From: Coxiellaceae bacterium
Lineage (GTDB): Bacteria > Pseudomonadota > Gammaproteobacteria > Coxiellales > Coxiellaceae
Length of the DNA stretch: 64,000 nt
Direction: 5' to 3'
Assembly (NCBI GenBank): GCA_011523685.1
Contig: WTGG01000001.1
Coordinates: forward strand, 62,001-126,000
In this document: positions 38,687 to 48,341 of the stretch, one piece after another
Position numbering within the stretch: the first letter of the stretch is position 1
Layout of the letters: every line of letters begins with the position of its first letter
Program-made: the position numbers and the translations under genes
Notes under the pieces: model-generated
What the model saw: only the letters and a program-made list of their open reading frames with translations
The model's database searches: none
What the model was told of the DNA's origin: nothing

Positions 38687-41401
38687 TTATGATTCTTTGG
38701 ACTTCTTATCCGATGATGATGCTTTATCATCACTACTACCACCAACAGTCGGCTGATTTAAATTATCTCCATAAGGGATAGTTAAATCTTTCATAATTAG
38801 AATACCCAACCCTGTTCCAGAAGATATCTTGACTGTAGCAGCCTTGTTGAAGATAGGCTTAAGCTCATTACCCATACTTGTCCCCACCTGACCTAAGCCT
38901 TGTAAAGTGACTTGTGTCGCATTTGGCGGATCATCGTTGTAAGAATCGCCTATGTAAACTGTACCAGAATTACTTTGAAAACTCTGATAAGACTCACCCA
39001 TACCTTGCAAGAAAGAAGCTGCAAATAAGCTACCATAACGAAGCAAATAATGGTTGTTAACCTCACCAGCCACAGCTGTTCTTGCTGTATCAGGATCGAT
39101 AGCAACAGAATTCAATGAAACTGTTTTACTCAGATTAGGATTATTTAACACATTAAATGATAGTAATAATTTCTTATTATACTGTTTAAAACTTCCCAAT
39201 AATTTAGATCCTTTCAGAGGACCGCTAACAATAGTTGCCATAATTGGTGTAGATTCATCACTATTAATTGAGGTATCTAGAACAGCAAACATCACCGTAC
39301 CTGCTTTATAAATTTTTCCATCCGCTGCTGAAGAGGTTGACTGATCAACAACACCGGATAGTGCTGAGTCTTTATCTTCAGGAGCAGCAGTAAAAGTTTG
39401 CGATGAATGCTGACCCCAAGCTGATAGCACTGCCTGAGCTTGAACAGTCATATTAGACTGAAGTTGCGCTAATTCTTGAGCACGTTGTTGCGCATCCATT
39501 TGTTTTTGCTGACGCTCAGCAAGTTCACGTAACCGCTGTGAAGCCTCATCACCTTTATTACTCACAGACGGAATTTTAACATCACTATCTGCTTTTACTG
39601 TATTCAATGACTTGGGTGTATCCGATGATGCACTATTGACTGGATTAGTAGTACTTGGTTTTGATTGAGCATAACCTGACTCTTCAGGTGAAAAGCCAGC
39701 TCGCAATAAATCACCTTTCGTAAATCCAGCTGCTTTTAACTCATCAGGTGTAAAGCCCGCATCTTTTAAATCAGCTGCAGTGAAACCAGCATTATGCAAC
39801 TCCTCAGCAGAAAACCCAGCTGCAGCAAGTTCACCAGCATCAAAACCAGCATCCTTAAGTGCACCTGCAGAAAAACCTGCTTTTTTAAGATCCGCAGCAG
39901 TAAACCCAGCTGATTTTAATGCTTTTGCACTATAACCAGCGTCTTTTAATGCTTTAGCCGAAAAACCTGCGTCTTTTAACTGGGCTGCTGTAAAACCTGC
40001 TTTCTTTAAGTCAGCAGCACTAAAACCAGCCCCCTTCAAATCGGCTGCAGAATACCCCGCATCCTTAAGGTCACTGGCAGAAAAACCTGCATCCTTAAGA
40101 TCTGAGGCAGAAAATCCGGCATTTTTCAGATCCGTTGCTGAAAAACCAGCATCTTTAAGATCTTTAGCAGAGAAACCAGCATCTTTTAATTCGCGTGCAG
40201 TAAAACCTGCTGCCTTTAGTGCTGCTAAACCACAACCTTGCTCTTTCAATGCCACAGCAGAAACGCCTTTATCTCTTTGTTTTTTAAGTTCTTCTACACT
40301 ACATTTTTTTGATGTAGCTTTTGCAGCAGCAATTTCACTCGGTGTTAAACCAGCAGCCTGTAAATCCTGATCACTGTATCCAGCGTCAACTAAATCTGAT
40401 GGGCTATAACCTGCGTCTTTCAAATCTTTAGCTGAAAACCCAGCAGCTTTAAGATCTTTTGCTGTAAACCCTGCGTCCTTAAGAGCTTTTGCAGAAAAAC
40501 CAGCGTCTTTCAGTTCTTTTGCAGTAAATCCAGCCGCTTTTAATGCTGCTAAACCACAACCTTGTTCTTTTAATTCAGCAGCAGACATACCTTGTGATTT
40601 TTTCTTTTTAAGGTCATCCACACTACACTTACTAGAACTACTAATTGCTGCAGCAATTTCGCTAGGCGAAAACCCTGCTTCACTTAAATCTTTACTTGAA
40701 TAACCAGCATCTGCTAATTGTGCTGCAGAAAAACCCGCATCAGCTAATTCCTTAGCAGAATACCCTGCATCTTTTAATTCATCTGCAGAAAAACCAGCCT
40801 GGACTAACTCATTAAGAGTAAATCCACATTTTTTCAATTGCTTAGCGGTCAACCCTATATTTTTTAGGTCACCCACGGTATATCCAGCTAATTTTAAAGC
40901 AGGGCATGAACAACCCTGACATAGCAATTCTTCAGCAGTTACACCCGTTTTACGAGCTAATTTTAAATTTTCAGCAGTACAACTCGCAGGATTAGGCTTA
41001 TACATTACTACCAATTTTTTTAAAGGGCAGTTAGCTGCTTGATCGCCTGATGACAATGACTCTTTTTTATCACCAAAATTAGCAAAGTCAGCAGGATTTC
41101 CCACAAAAGAAGGTCTTGTGATCGTAGGAACAGAGCTACTGTTATTTTCCCTAGCTTTTGCCGCATTATCGATATTTTCTTGTTTTTGATCATCTACATA
41201 TTGCTGGCTAGCATTACTCGAACCTGGAATAGAGTCTATTTTAGGTGCATCAACAAGCTTTGCAGAACCAGTAGAATGATTAGAAAAATGTATCATAACC
41301 ACAACAACGATAGAAACTAAGGCTACAGAAGATCCTAGAATGATAGCTAATCGTGATTTCGAATTTTTAAATTGTTTTAATTGCTTATTAATCTTACTCA
41401 T
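38687..41401 (-). CDS. icmE: T4BSS trans-envelope channel protein DotG/IcmE
   Basis: 904 residues. One membrane helix near residues 17-37 is followed by a linker and then a very long repeat region (about 125-570). The C-terminal VirB10/TrbI-like domain (about 690-890, with YKAGTVMFAVLDTSINSDES and the GNELKPIF region) inserts in the outer-membrane core. The repeats are decapeptides of the form A-G-F-S-A-K-D-L-K-D, the pentapeptide-like helix seen in DotG of other Dot/Icm systems. Cysteines break the repeats at about 108-nt-codon intervals. It starts 2 bp after icmK. Confidence 0.95.
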   Translation of the reverse strand: MSKINKQLKQFKNSKSRLAIILGSSVALVSIVVVVMIHFSNHSTGSAKLVDAPKIDSIPGSSNASQQYVDDQKQENIDNAAKARENNSSSVPTITRPSFVGNPADFANFGDKKESLSSGDQAANCPLKKLVVMYKPNPASCTAENLKLARKTGVTAEELLCQGCSCPALKLAGYTVGDLKNIGLTAKQLKKCGFTLNELVQAGFSADELKDAGYSAKELADAGFSAAQLADAGYSSKDLSEAGFSPSEIAAAISSSSKCSVDDLKKKKSQGMSAAELKEQGCGLAALKAAGFTAKELKDAGFSAKALKDAGFTAKDLKAAGFSAKDLKDAGYSPSDLVDAGYSDQDLQAAGLTPSEIAAAKATSKKCSVEELKKQRDKGVSAVALKEQGCGLAALKAAGFTARELKDAGFSAKDLKDAGFSATDLKNAGFSASDLKDAGFSASDLKDAGYSAADLKGAGFSAADLKKAGFTAAQLKDAGFSAKALKDAGYSAKALKSAGFTAADLKKAGFSAGALKDAGFDAGELAAAGFSAEELHNAGFTAADLKDAGFTPDELKAAGFTKGDLLRAGFSPEESGYAQSKPSTTNPVNSASSDTPKSLNTVKADSDVKIPSVSNKGDEASQRLRELAERQQKQMDAQQRAQELAQLQSNMTVQAQAVLSAWGQHSSQTFTAAPEDKDSALSGVVDQSTSSAADGKIYKAGTVMFAVLDTSINSDESTPIMATIVSGPLKGSKLLGSFKQYNKKLLLSFNVLNNPNLSKTVSLNSVAIDPDTARTAVAGEVNNHYLLRYGSLFAASFLQGMGESYQSFQSNSGTVYIGDSYNDDPPNATQVTLQGLGQVGTSMGNELKPIFNKAATVKISSGTGLGILIMKDLTIPYGDNLNQPTVGGSSDDKASSSDKKSKES
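39690..40960 (-). repeat. Tandem 30-bp repeat array within icmE
   Basis: About 40 degenerate copies of a 30-bp unit encode the decapeptide AGFSAKDLKD. A longer period of 324 bp (108 residues) lies on top: the block starting KCSV-x-x-LKK and continuing LKEQGCGLAALKAAGFTA occurs near 40630 and again near 40306. A diverged third copy (SCTAENLKLARKTGVTAEEL) lies further upstream. Segmental duplication within the gene is indicated. Confidence 0.85.
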
Positions 41402-41403
41402 TT

Positions 41404-42390
41404 TTATAACCCTTCTATTTTAAGCTGCATCAATTTCCCATGATCCGATACTAAGATTACAGGTGCCTCTGTAAGCTGGTACACATGTGTTCCATCGGGA
41501 CTACTCATGGTAGATATCCAACTGGGAGACAATAATGTTAAACGTGTCCTGACATAGAGATGATGAGCGTAGACCCATGCTTGACTATCTCCACCTCCTT
41601 CTATTTTGACAGCCTTAGCACCTTGTGGTGCGACACCATCTAAAAACGTTAATAGCATAGGATCGCTCGATTGAGGCATCCCGTCTGATGTTGGCTTAGC
41701 GTTCGGGCCAAACCCTGGAACTCGTAAATCAACACGATAGTCCACTGCTTTTTGACCTGGCATTAATGTCAACATAATTGGTGTATTTTGACCTTTTAAC
41801 ATGACTGCTAAATTACCAGACTGATAGGTACTACTAGCTTGGACTAACATTGTATTAGTTTTACCATCTGGCGTAGTTGGCTGTATGTTAAAACTTGATG
41901 GATTCCCTAAGTCATAGGCAGTGATAGGCCAAGGTTGACCTGTAGAGTCAAGAAATACCAATGATGTTATATAATTATCTCTTAAACGGATAACCGGTGG
42001 CGTGGAACCCGGCGATAAGTTTACAATCACAGAAGATGAGGTTGGTTTTGGTGCAACACCAGGAGATTCAGAAACAACTTTTTTTCTTTTATCATAGGCA
42101 TCTTGCAAGGTTTTAATTTGGTCTGGTGTAAGTGGCATTAAGTTATTAACCGTTTTTACAAAAGCTTCCTGACTAATTTCAGTATCACCGAGAGCATTGG
42201 TTTGATCAGAACTCTTAGCTGAAGTATTTGATACTTGATTATTATCCGTTTGCCCTTGAGACGTCGCTTCCATTGACGAAGGGTTCTGAGTTGTATTACC
42301 ACTCACACCAAACGAACTAGCTAATGCAGCAGACGATGCAAACATCACCCCAATAACTATTATACTTATGTTCTTTATCTTTGTTTTCAC
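41404..42390 (-). CDS. icmK: T4BSS outer-membrane core protein DotH/IcmK
   Basis: 328 residues, probably starting with GTG (AGGTG is 8 nt upstream). A signal peptide (about 1-24, ending AALA) leads to the periplasm. The C-terminal two thirds are a VirB9-like beta domain with VIRLRDNYITSLVFLDSTGQ (about 135-155). DotH forms the outer-membrane core with DotC, DotD and DotG. It lies between icmL and icmE as in Legionella. Confidence 0.93.
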   Translation of the reverse strand: MKTKIKNISIIVIGVMFASSAALASSFGVSGNTTQNPSSMEATSQGQTDNNQVSNTSAKSSDQTNALGDTEISQEAFVKTVNNLMPLTPDQIKTLQDAYDKRKKVVSESPGVAPKPTSSSVIVNLSPGSTPPVIRLRDNYITSLVFLDSTGQPWPITAYDLGNPSSFNIQPTTPDGKTNTMLVQASSTYQSGNLAVMLKGQNTPIMLTLMPGQKAVDYRVDLRVPGFGPNAKPTSDGMPQSSDPMLLTFLDGVAPQGAKAVKIEGGGDSQAWVYAHHLYVRTRLTLLSPSWISTMSSPDGTHVYQLTEAPVILVSDHGKLMQLKIEGL

Positions 42391-42422
42391 GATATTTACA
42401 CCTACTCTCTACTTATACTTAA

Positions 42423-43109
42423 TTAAATATTTAATAACTGCGATCCAGCGGTTTTTTGTAACACTGGAAGGAAATTATTAATCGCAATACGATCCGGAAA
42501 CTTTTCTACAGATTCACGAACCACAATAACTGTCACCTCAAAAGGCATATTGATAGTTTTATTTTGATTAACAAATGTAACCATAATCGACATCTTTACT
42601 TTCCAAGCATAATGACCATTCACAACTGTCTTTTGCTCCATAACAGGAGGTGTTGTGATTTTAACTGTTGACACCATTTGTTTAGAAACTAATGTCTTCA
42701 AGTTATTACTCTTCTCCATTGATTGATAAAAATCATTCCAACCATTAGGAGTATAAGCATCAGCAACAGACTGTAATTGACCGCGATAATGAATAAAGTC
42801 TTGACTAAACGAAGCGCGAACCTTATCAGCAACCCATTGTAATACATAAGTATCGGACACTGATGGGTCAGATAATTCGCGTGAATTAATCATTCGACCA
42901 TCCGGTGAAACAGCAAAATATCGCACAACTGGAGGCTGAAGTGCTTTATAAGTGATTCCAAACACTAACAACGCATTAATAATTAATAATATAATAAATG
43001 CCATACTGGCTTGACGATATTGATCTCGGTAAAAGGCATTACGAAACATGACAAGCTCCATGCCCTTGCCTAATATCTTGTCTTTGCTTTTTTGCTGACT
43101 CACAATCAT
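42423..43109 (-). CDS. icmL: T4BSS inner-membrane protein DotI/IcmL
   Basis: 228 residues. A cytoplasmic N-terminus with the family motif RNAFYRDQYRQAS (about 23-35) is followed by one membrane helix (about 38-58) and a periplasmic VirB8-like domain. Legionella DotI is about 212 residues. GAGG is very close to the ATG and better spaced from the GTG at codon 3, so the true start may be two codons later. It forms a hetero-complex with DotJ in Legionella; here the partner would be the adjacent paralogue. Confidence 0.92.
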   Translation of the reverse strand: MIVSQQKSKDKILGKGMELVMFRNAFYRDQYRQASMAFIILLIINALLVFGITYKALQPPVVRYFAVSPDGRMINSRELSDPSVSDTYVLQWVADKVRASFSQDFIHYRGQLQSVADAYTPNGWNDFYQSMEKSNNLKTLVSKQMVSTVKITTPPVMEQKTVVNGHYAWKVKMSIMVTFVNQNKTINMPFEVTVIVVRESVEKFPDRIAINNFLPVLQKTAGSQLLNI

Positions 43110-43121
43110 ATCCTCGTAATT

Positions 43122-43748
43122 TTACTGATAAAATGTATTGAAATGTTCTATCTGCAACCCTGACGGTGCTGCAATATCTCTAGATCGAACAATTTTCATT
43201 CCAATAATTAATTTTTTTTGTGCACTGTTACTAGCACTGTTAAATGATACAAGTACCGGCATCTCAACACTCCAATAACGAACACCATGATCTACTCCTG
43301 TATTTTTTACTACTGGTTCATCCGTCACAATCGCATCAACTTCAAGTTTTTGAGATTTAATAATTGATAAGAAACCTGAACTTTGAATAGCATCGTTATA
43401 CGAAGACCATCCGGCTTTTGTAAAATAAATTTTCATGGCATCTAATTGGCTTGAATAATGCTCAAAATTCAACTGATACGCTTTCTTACTGGCGATACTT
43501 GCCCACTGGGTTACTAATCGCTCTGTTAACACTGGATCTGACAATGCATGCAGTGGTGTTTGCTCACCATTTGTAGAAGAACCATAGTATGTTACATTTT
43601 CACGTTTCAGTGATTGAAAAATAAATGTAGCCAAAAGTAGTGTGGCTGAGATAACCAGAAGAGTAATTAGCTTCATCATCTTACGAAATTTATCTCGATA
43701 AAATGTATTTTTTTGAAGCTGTAAATTAAATACGTCTTGTTCGCTCAT
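43122..43748 (-). CDS. Second IcmL/DotI-like protein in the dotJ (icmM) position
   Basis: 208 residues, same architecture as icmL: KNTFYRDKFRKMMK, a membrane helix (about 25-45), then a VirB8-like periplasmic domain. It occupies the place of icmM/dotJ between icmN and icmL. In Legionella DotJ is only about 94 residues and lacks most of the periplasmic domain. Here the periplasmic part is complete, as with the duplicated icmL genes known in Coxiella. It probably pairs with IcmL in the inner-membrane complex. Confidence 0.88.
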   Translation of the reverse strand: MSEQDVFNLQLQKNTFYRDKFRKMMKLITLLVISATLLLATFIFQSLKRENVTYYGSSTNGEQTPLHALSDPVLTERLVTQWASIASKKAYQLNFEHYSSQLDAMKIYFTKAGWSSYNDAIQSSGFLSIIKSQKLEVDAIVTDEPVVKNTGVDHGVRYWSVEMPVLVSFNSASNSAQKKLIIGMKIVRSRDIAAPSGLQIEHFNTFYQ

Positions 43749-43775
43749 ACTGATTCTCTTCTTAATGTCCTATGG

Positions 43776-44342
43776 TTAAACCGTATATTTAAAACTTATG
43801 ACAACTCGTCTGTTGTCGTATTGACCTTTTGGAGTACTATTTGAAGCAACAGGGTCTGCGCTACCATATCCAACAGAATATACATAACGTGTGTCGACAC
43901 CTTGCGACCATAAATAACTCGCTATAGATTGTGCTTGCGCATCAGTAAGCGCTACACCAGCTTTATCTTGCGAAATACCATTACCAATGGTGCTATCAGT
44001 ATATGCTGCAACCTTAATACGGTTAGTCTTATAAGACTTCACAATACTAGCGATATGATATAAAACAGATTTACTATTTGATGCTAAGTTAGCTGATGAT
44101 GTATTAAATACGCGATCACTAGGAATAATAATCTGAACTGTCTCACCTACTGTAATCACATGAACATCATTAGCTTTAAGAATACCTAATGAATACGCTC
44201 GACTTTCATATTGTGACAACTGAGCTGCCTGAACATTTGAGGCGCCTGACTTTGTTTGTGTTGTACTACTGCAAGCACTTATGCTGATAGTACTAACAGC
44301 AATAACCCCAGTTGAAATGATTGTCGCGATAGTTTTTTTCAT
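43776..44342 (-). CDS. icmN: T4BSS lipoprotein DotK/IcmN
   Basis: 188 residues. A lipoprotein signal has its lipobox at ISAC with Cys24. The C-terminal half is an OmpA-like peptidoglycan-binding domain (VAAYTDSTIG, then LTDAQAQSIASYL and NRRVVISF). DotK is an outer-membrane accessory that anchors the complex to the cell wall. It is the first gene of the run to icmC and has a PmrA-type promoter. Confidence 0.92.
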   Translation of the reverse strand: MKKTIATIISTGVIAVSTISISACSSTTQTKSGASNVQAAQLSQYESRAYSLGILKANDVHVITVGETVQIIIPSDRVFNTSSANLASNSKSVLYHIASIVKSYKTNRIKVAAYTDSTIGNGISQDKAGVALTDAQAQSIASYLWSQGVDTRYVYSVGYGSADPVASNSTPKGQYDNRRVVISFKYTV

Positions 44343-44437
44343 TATTTCTCTCTTCTTAAAAATGATGTAATTTTTCGTTACATCTCAACATTAATGTCTA
44401 AAACCCACATAAATCACGGGTTCCTTAAAGAACCATT

Positions 44438-44470
44438 AATTTACCAAACTATACTTAAGGGAATATTAAA
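44438..44470 (-). promoter_or_regulatory. PmrA-type promoter of the icmN-to-icmC operon
   Basis: On the minus strand: TTTAAT-N5-CTTAAG (44470-44454), ten bases, then TAAATT (44443-44438), a 4/6 match to the -10. The icmN start is about 95 bp downstream. Confidence 0.75.
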
Positions 44471-44793
44471 TTTTTCATCTATTTGCTAATTTTTTGATCA
44501 TTATTTGAGTGAAGATAGGCTTACTCGCTAAAAATTTAAAATTAGTATATTTTTCAATAATTTAGATAACGTCGATTGATAGCACATTATCTCTAATCAA
44601 TGTAACAGTATAAAAACAAACATTTAATAGGCTGATTTGAAATTTTATTCAATAGAAACAATTAGTTAGATATCCTTATAATATTACAAGCCTGTCAGAA
44701 CTGACTAAACACCTCTGAGTAGTACCGTGCGTTTATCACAATCACCCACAGGTGAAGCACAGCAGATGCCTCACATGACAGTAACCATTAAAA
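44471..44793. other. Intergenic region between icmO and the icmN promoter
   Basis: About 320 bp, AT-rich, with no ORF of note on either strand. Just at the icmO end, CAGTCA-TC-TGACTG followed by ATTTT could be a weak terminator. GTCAGAACTGAC at 44694-44705 is a small inverted repeat. Nothing else is seen. Confidence 0.4.
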
Positions 44794-47172
44794 TCAGTCA
44801 GATGACTGTTTTAATGCTATTTTTTCAATAATACGATCAACAGAAGCAACTAACGCACCGACCGGAACATCAACTGTATGCTCGGGAGGATACGCTGTAC
44901 TGCGCTGCATATCAGCCGTTAATTCTAAGGCTACATTCATAGCCTGTTGAGAATTTTGACCTGCTAGGCGGCCTAGATATTCGAACTGGTCACGACATTG
45001 AGCACGACTTACAATTGAAGCCTTCATACCCTCAATTTCATTCGCTGATAACAAACCTTGAATATGATCATTCACCGTTAATGGGGCAAACAAACTCAGA
45101 CCTTCTTCATCATACTCTTCTGTATTTGACCAAGAAGACTCAGAATCCTCAAAAAATGCAGCAAAAGGCGAATCTGTTGCAACACCCTCACCGATACCAC
45201 TAAATTGCTGCAAAGCCAATAATGAACGATCCATTGGTGCGGTTACCGAACCATTAACCGTTAATAAATTACTTAATTTATCAACCTCTTCATTACTAGC
45301 CTCAACCTGAGTTAGCAATGCACCCTCTTGTGCAATTTCATTAAAACTTTGTATGGATTTCTGAAAACGCTCAACATCTTGATCTTCTGGTGCATCGACT
45401 TTTAAAAATTGATTGAGCCGCATCCGTTTAACCGGCTTAGGGTTAGCAAAGAATGTTTTACCACGAACAATTTTGGACTTAAAAAATAGGTGATATTCAC
45501 CAGGAGCTTGTTCTTTTAGATCTAGTAAATCTACACGCGCACGTTTTTCCATACGCGCACCTTTACCATCCTGGTAATTACCCAGAACACTATTTGCATC
45601 GACTTGAAAATTTTCAACCTGACTGACGTAAGACTCACCTGCAGATTTCATGAAGAAATCCCATGTTTCTGTAGGATCTTCTAATTTCATACAAATTTTA
45701 ATGTTGGTATTCGCACCAATCGATGCAGCTTCTTCTTTAGATGCCTTTTGGAAAGCCGGTAAATCCTGACCCGCAAATACCACAGAGAAGCCCAATGAAC
45801 GAGCCTGCGCAGGCACAACGGCAAAACCTTCTACGGCATAATAACCATACTCATCAAGAATACATAAATAAGGTGTTTCTGCGTTTGTTGGACGACTATC
45901 AACAATATCTTCTAAATCACCTTCAACGTGATCACCTAAACCTGCCGCCATCATCGCTTTTAATGTAGCGATAATTACCTTACCTAACTGTGACAATTCA
46001 TCCGGTGATTTTTCTAATGCGGGTAATAACACACATAAAATACGACGATTTAACACCACATCAGATAAATCCACCTCAGCCAAATTGGTTCTTAGAATAT
46101 GACCATAAGTATCTGCTAGCGATGTAAATACACGTACTAATTGCATCGTAATAAAACCATGCTGTTCAAGTACTTGTGAAACTTGCTTACCTTTTTTCTC
46201 TGGATTAAAACCAGGCAATGTAAGCACATAGTTTTTCAATGGCTCCAACATGGTTTCAGGCATATTCTCTAAACTAATAGACTCTTGACCATCTCGAATA
46301 AACACCTTATCTAAAACAATCGCTTCAAGACGTGGCAAATGAAAATAGTTACGAATCACGTTAGCATCTAGAAGAATATGACCTGCATCCCGCATAGGAA
46401 CTAATACCTTCATTAATGCTTCAACAAAACCAATAGCACGACCTTTCCACATATCACCATCTGAAGACGAGGAGGAACTATCCATCAAGCTCACAACCAA
46501 CTGAGCCAACATACTTGATGAGCCGCGCGCAAAAGGATTCAATGTATTCGATAAACGGCGCTCTTGTGGGCCAATAACATCTCGCGCACCCGTCATGAAG
46601 TTAATCAATAGCATGTCATCTTCACGCCCCATGGAACGAACCATTGAAAAGAGCTTAGAAAACAGTGCATTATCACCCTTACCATCGACATAAATAAAAC
46701 CACTTGCTTGTAACAGCGCATTATAAGCAACTGAAATTAGCATTTCTGTCTTACCACTACCGGTTGAGCCAAAGATTAATGCATGGGTTCTCATGTCATC
46801 GTTGTTAAACCATAATTCATCATCTGTCGTATTTTCATTCCCTAAATGATAAATACCACGCGCCTTACGAGGCTTATTAGAACCTGGCATAGGATCATTA
46901 TAATCTGATAAACCAGAACGTTGCGGCATTTTGAAGGGTAATTTCTTTTCACGAGTAAAACAAAAAATAACAACACTTGAACCAATGAACACACACAGCT
47001 CTGACACCACAGGGCAAGTAAAAGTAATAATCATAAATGCCACCATAAGGAAAGCAACCGCTCGTGGATTTTTCATAAAATCCACGATGCGCTGACCTAG
47101 TGTCCGTGTATCCCTAAAAATATGATGTTGATTCCGTTCATGTAATTCGCTTAGTGCTCTTTGCTGTGCCAT
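44794..47172 (-). CDS. icmO: T4BSS coupling ATPase DotL/IcmO
   Basis: 792 residues, like Legionella DotL (783). Two membrane helices (about residues 35-75) precede a VirD4/FtsK-type ATPase domain with Walker A IFGSTGSGKTEML (Lys141) and Walker B region YLCILDEYGYYA. The C-terminal tail (about 600-792) is acidic and low-complexity; in Legionella this part binds IcmS-IcmW, DotN and LvgA. DotL receives effectors at the machine. Its start overlaps the icmP end by 22 bp. Confidence 0.96.
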   Translation of the reverse strand: MAQQRALSELHERNQHHIFRDTRTLGQRIVDFMKNPRAVAFLMVAFMIITFTCPVVSELCVFIGSSVVIFCFTREKKLPFKMPQRSGLSDYNDPMPGSNKPRKARGIYHLGNENTTDDELWFNNDDMRTHALIFGSTGSGKTEMLISVAYNALLQASGFIYVDGKGDNALFSKLFSMVRSMGREDDMLLINFMTGARDVIGPQERRLSNTLNPFARGSSSMLAQLVVSLMDSSSSSSDGDMWKGRAIGFVEALMKVLVPMRDAGHILLDANVIRNYFHLPRLEAIVLDKVFIRDGQESISLENMPETMLEPLKNYVLTLPGFNPEKKGKQVSQVLEQHGFITMQLVRVFTSLADTYGHILRTNLAEVDLSDVVLNRRILCVLLPALEKSPDELSQLGKVIIATLKAMMAAGLGDHVEGDLEDIVDSRPTNAETPYLCILDEYGYYAVEGFAVVPAQARSLGFSVVFAGQDLPAFQKASKEEAASIGANTNIKICMKLEDPTETWDFFMKSAGESYVSQVENFQVDANSVLGNYQDGKGARMEKRARVDLLDLKEQAPGEYHLFFKSKIVRGKTFFANPKPVKRMRLNQFLKVDAPEDQDVERFQKSIQSFNEIAQEGALLTQVEASNEEVDKLSNLLTVNGSVTAPMDRSLLALQQFSGIGEGVATDSPFAAFFEDSESSWSNTEEYDEEGLSLFAPLTVNDHIQGLLSANEIEGMKASIVSRAQCRDQFEYLGRLAGQNSQQAMNVALELTADMQRSTAYPPEHTVDVPVGALVASVDRIIEKIALKQSSD

Positions 47173-48320
47173 AACTCACTCTCATCAACATATAAAATAT
47201 CTTCTAGCGCGGCTTTATAGGCAGAAACAGCTTCTTTTACCATAGGTGTTTTCACAGCACGCTCCATGCGCTTTTCTGCTAACCAATGGGAAAATACACC
47301 AGACACCTCAACAGTAGAGGTTTGTCTACCTACACTATTCAGCATATACCACATACGGCGGTCTACGGGTTTCAACCATAAAAACTCAGCTGATGCTAGC
47401 ACACCATCTGTACGGGCTAACTCTAACAATGTTGCGAGCACGGTATTATTGTAACCGTGACGCTTGACGGCCCATTTCAGAACCTTTGAGTTTTTATATT
47501 TCTGAACAGCTTCCTCGACTCCAGAGAAATTTAATTTCCCCGATGCTGAAGAAGACGCTATTTGCGCTAAAAACTTTTTAGCTTCACTACGATTTTTCGT
47601 TGCACACGCAATAAAAATCACCATTAATGCTTTACCATGAATCGGCAGACGATCGACACCTTGCCACATCCTACCAAGCTGCATGGAAAATATACGTCCT
47701 GCTGACTTCTCATCAACCGACCATACGGCTTGACCTAAAACCTCCTGTTTTAATAGGATATTATTCTCTTTACCAAAATCTAATGGCGTCTGAGCCATTG
47801 CCCATGGACCTTTATCAATATCTTCTTTAACCAAGTCCAAAGAAACCACTGGAGTAATCTGAGGCCAATTTTCAACCTCGCACTGCCTTAAGGTTTTCAT
47901 GTTATAAATCTGACGGAAACGAATATTACCATGTTTAAAATATGACAAACCTGCTAAAACCATTAAAACAAACATGCAGGGATAACGAACCCAAATACCC
48001 ACTTGTTTATTCATGGCTGCAAAATGACTAAAACTTTCTGTTCTTGGTGAGACTTGCGAAAACATCTGTCCTAATGCTGTGATTGAATCACCTTGACTGA
48101 TCTGCCAATGATGAAATGAAACCAAATCAACCAGTTTTGCTGCACCAACTACTAGATAATGAATCAGTAATAATTCGTAATAACGAAAATAATTTACAGG
48201 CATAACAATCCATTCACGCTTTAACCACCATATGAATAGAATAACGCCGCAGACTAATATACTCATCCACATGAGGTTACTGGATTGATCACCCGATGAT
48301 CCGTTACCTTGTTGTGCCAT
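47151..48320 (-). CDS. icmP: T4BSS coupling-complex protein DotM/IcmP
   Basis: 389 residues, like Legionella DotM (about 376). Three membrane helices in the first 140 residues are followed by a soluble cytoplasmic domain, which in Legionella binds acidic effector signals. It is coupled with icmO by overlap and lies 21 bp after icmQ. Confidence 0.93.
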   Translation of the reverse strand: MAQQGNGSSGDQSSNLMWMSILVCGVILFIWWLKREWIVMPVNYFRYYELLLIHYLVVGAAKLVDLVSFHHWQISQGDSITALGQMFSQVSPRTESFSHFAAMNKQVGIWVRYPCMFVLMVLAGLSYFKHGNIRFRQIYNMKTLRQCEVENWPQITPVVSLDLVKEDIDKGPWAMAQTPLDFGKENNILLKQEVLGQAVWSVDEKSAGRIFSMQLGRMWQGVDRLPIHGKALMVIFIACATKNRSEAKKFLAQIASSSASGKLNFSGVEEAVQKYKNSKVLKWAVKRHGYNNTVLATLLELARTDGVLASAEFLWLKPVDRRMWYMLNSVGRQTSTVEVSGVFSHWLAEKRMERAVKTPMVKEAVSAYKAALEDILYVDESELWHSKEH

Positions 48321-48341
48321 AATACTACCTACCTAAAAAGC

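Noticed and set aside
39700..40960. Possible CRISPR or minisatellite array
   Set aside because: The 30-bp periodicity is explained by decapeptide-coding repeats of DotG in a single open frame; there are no unique spacers.
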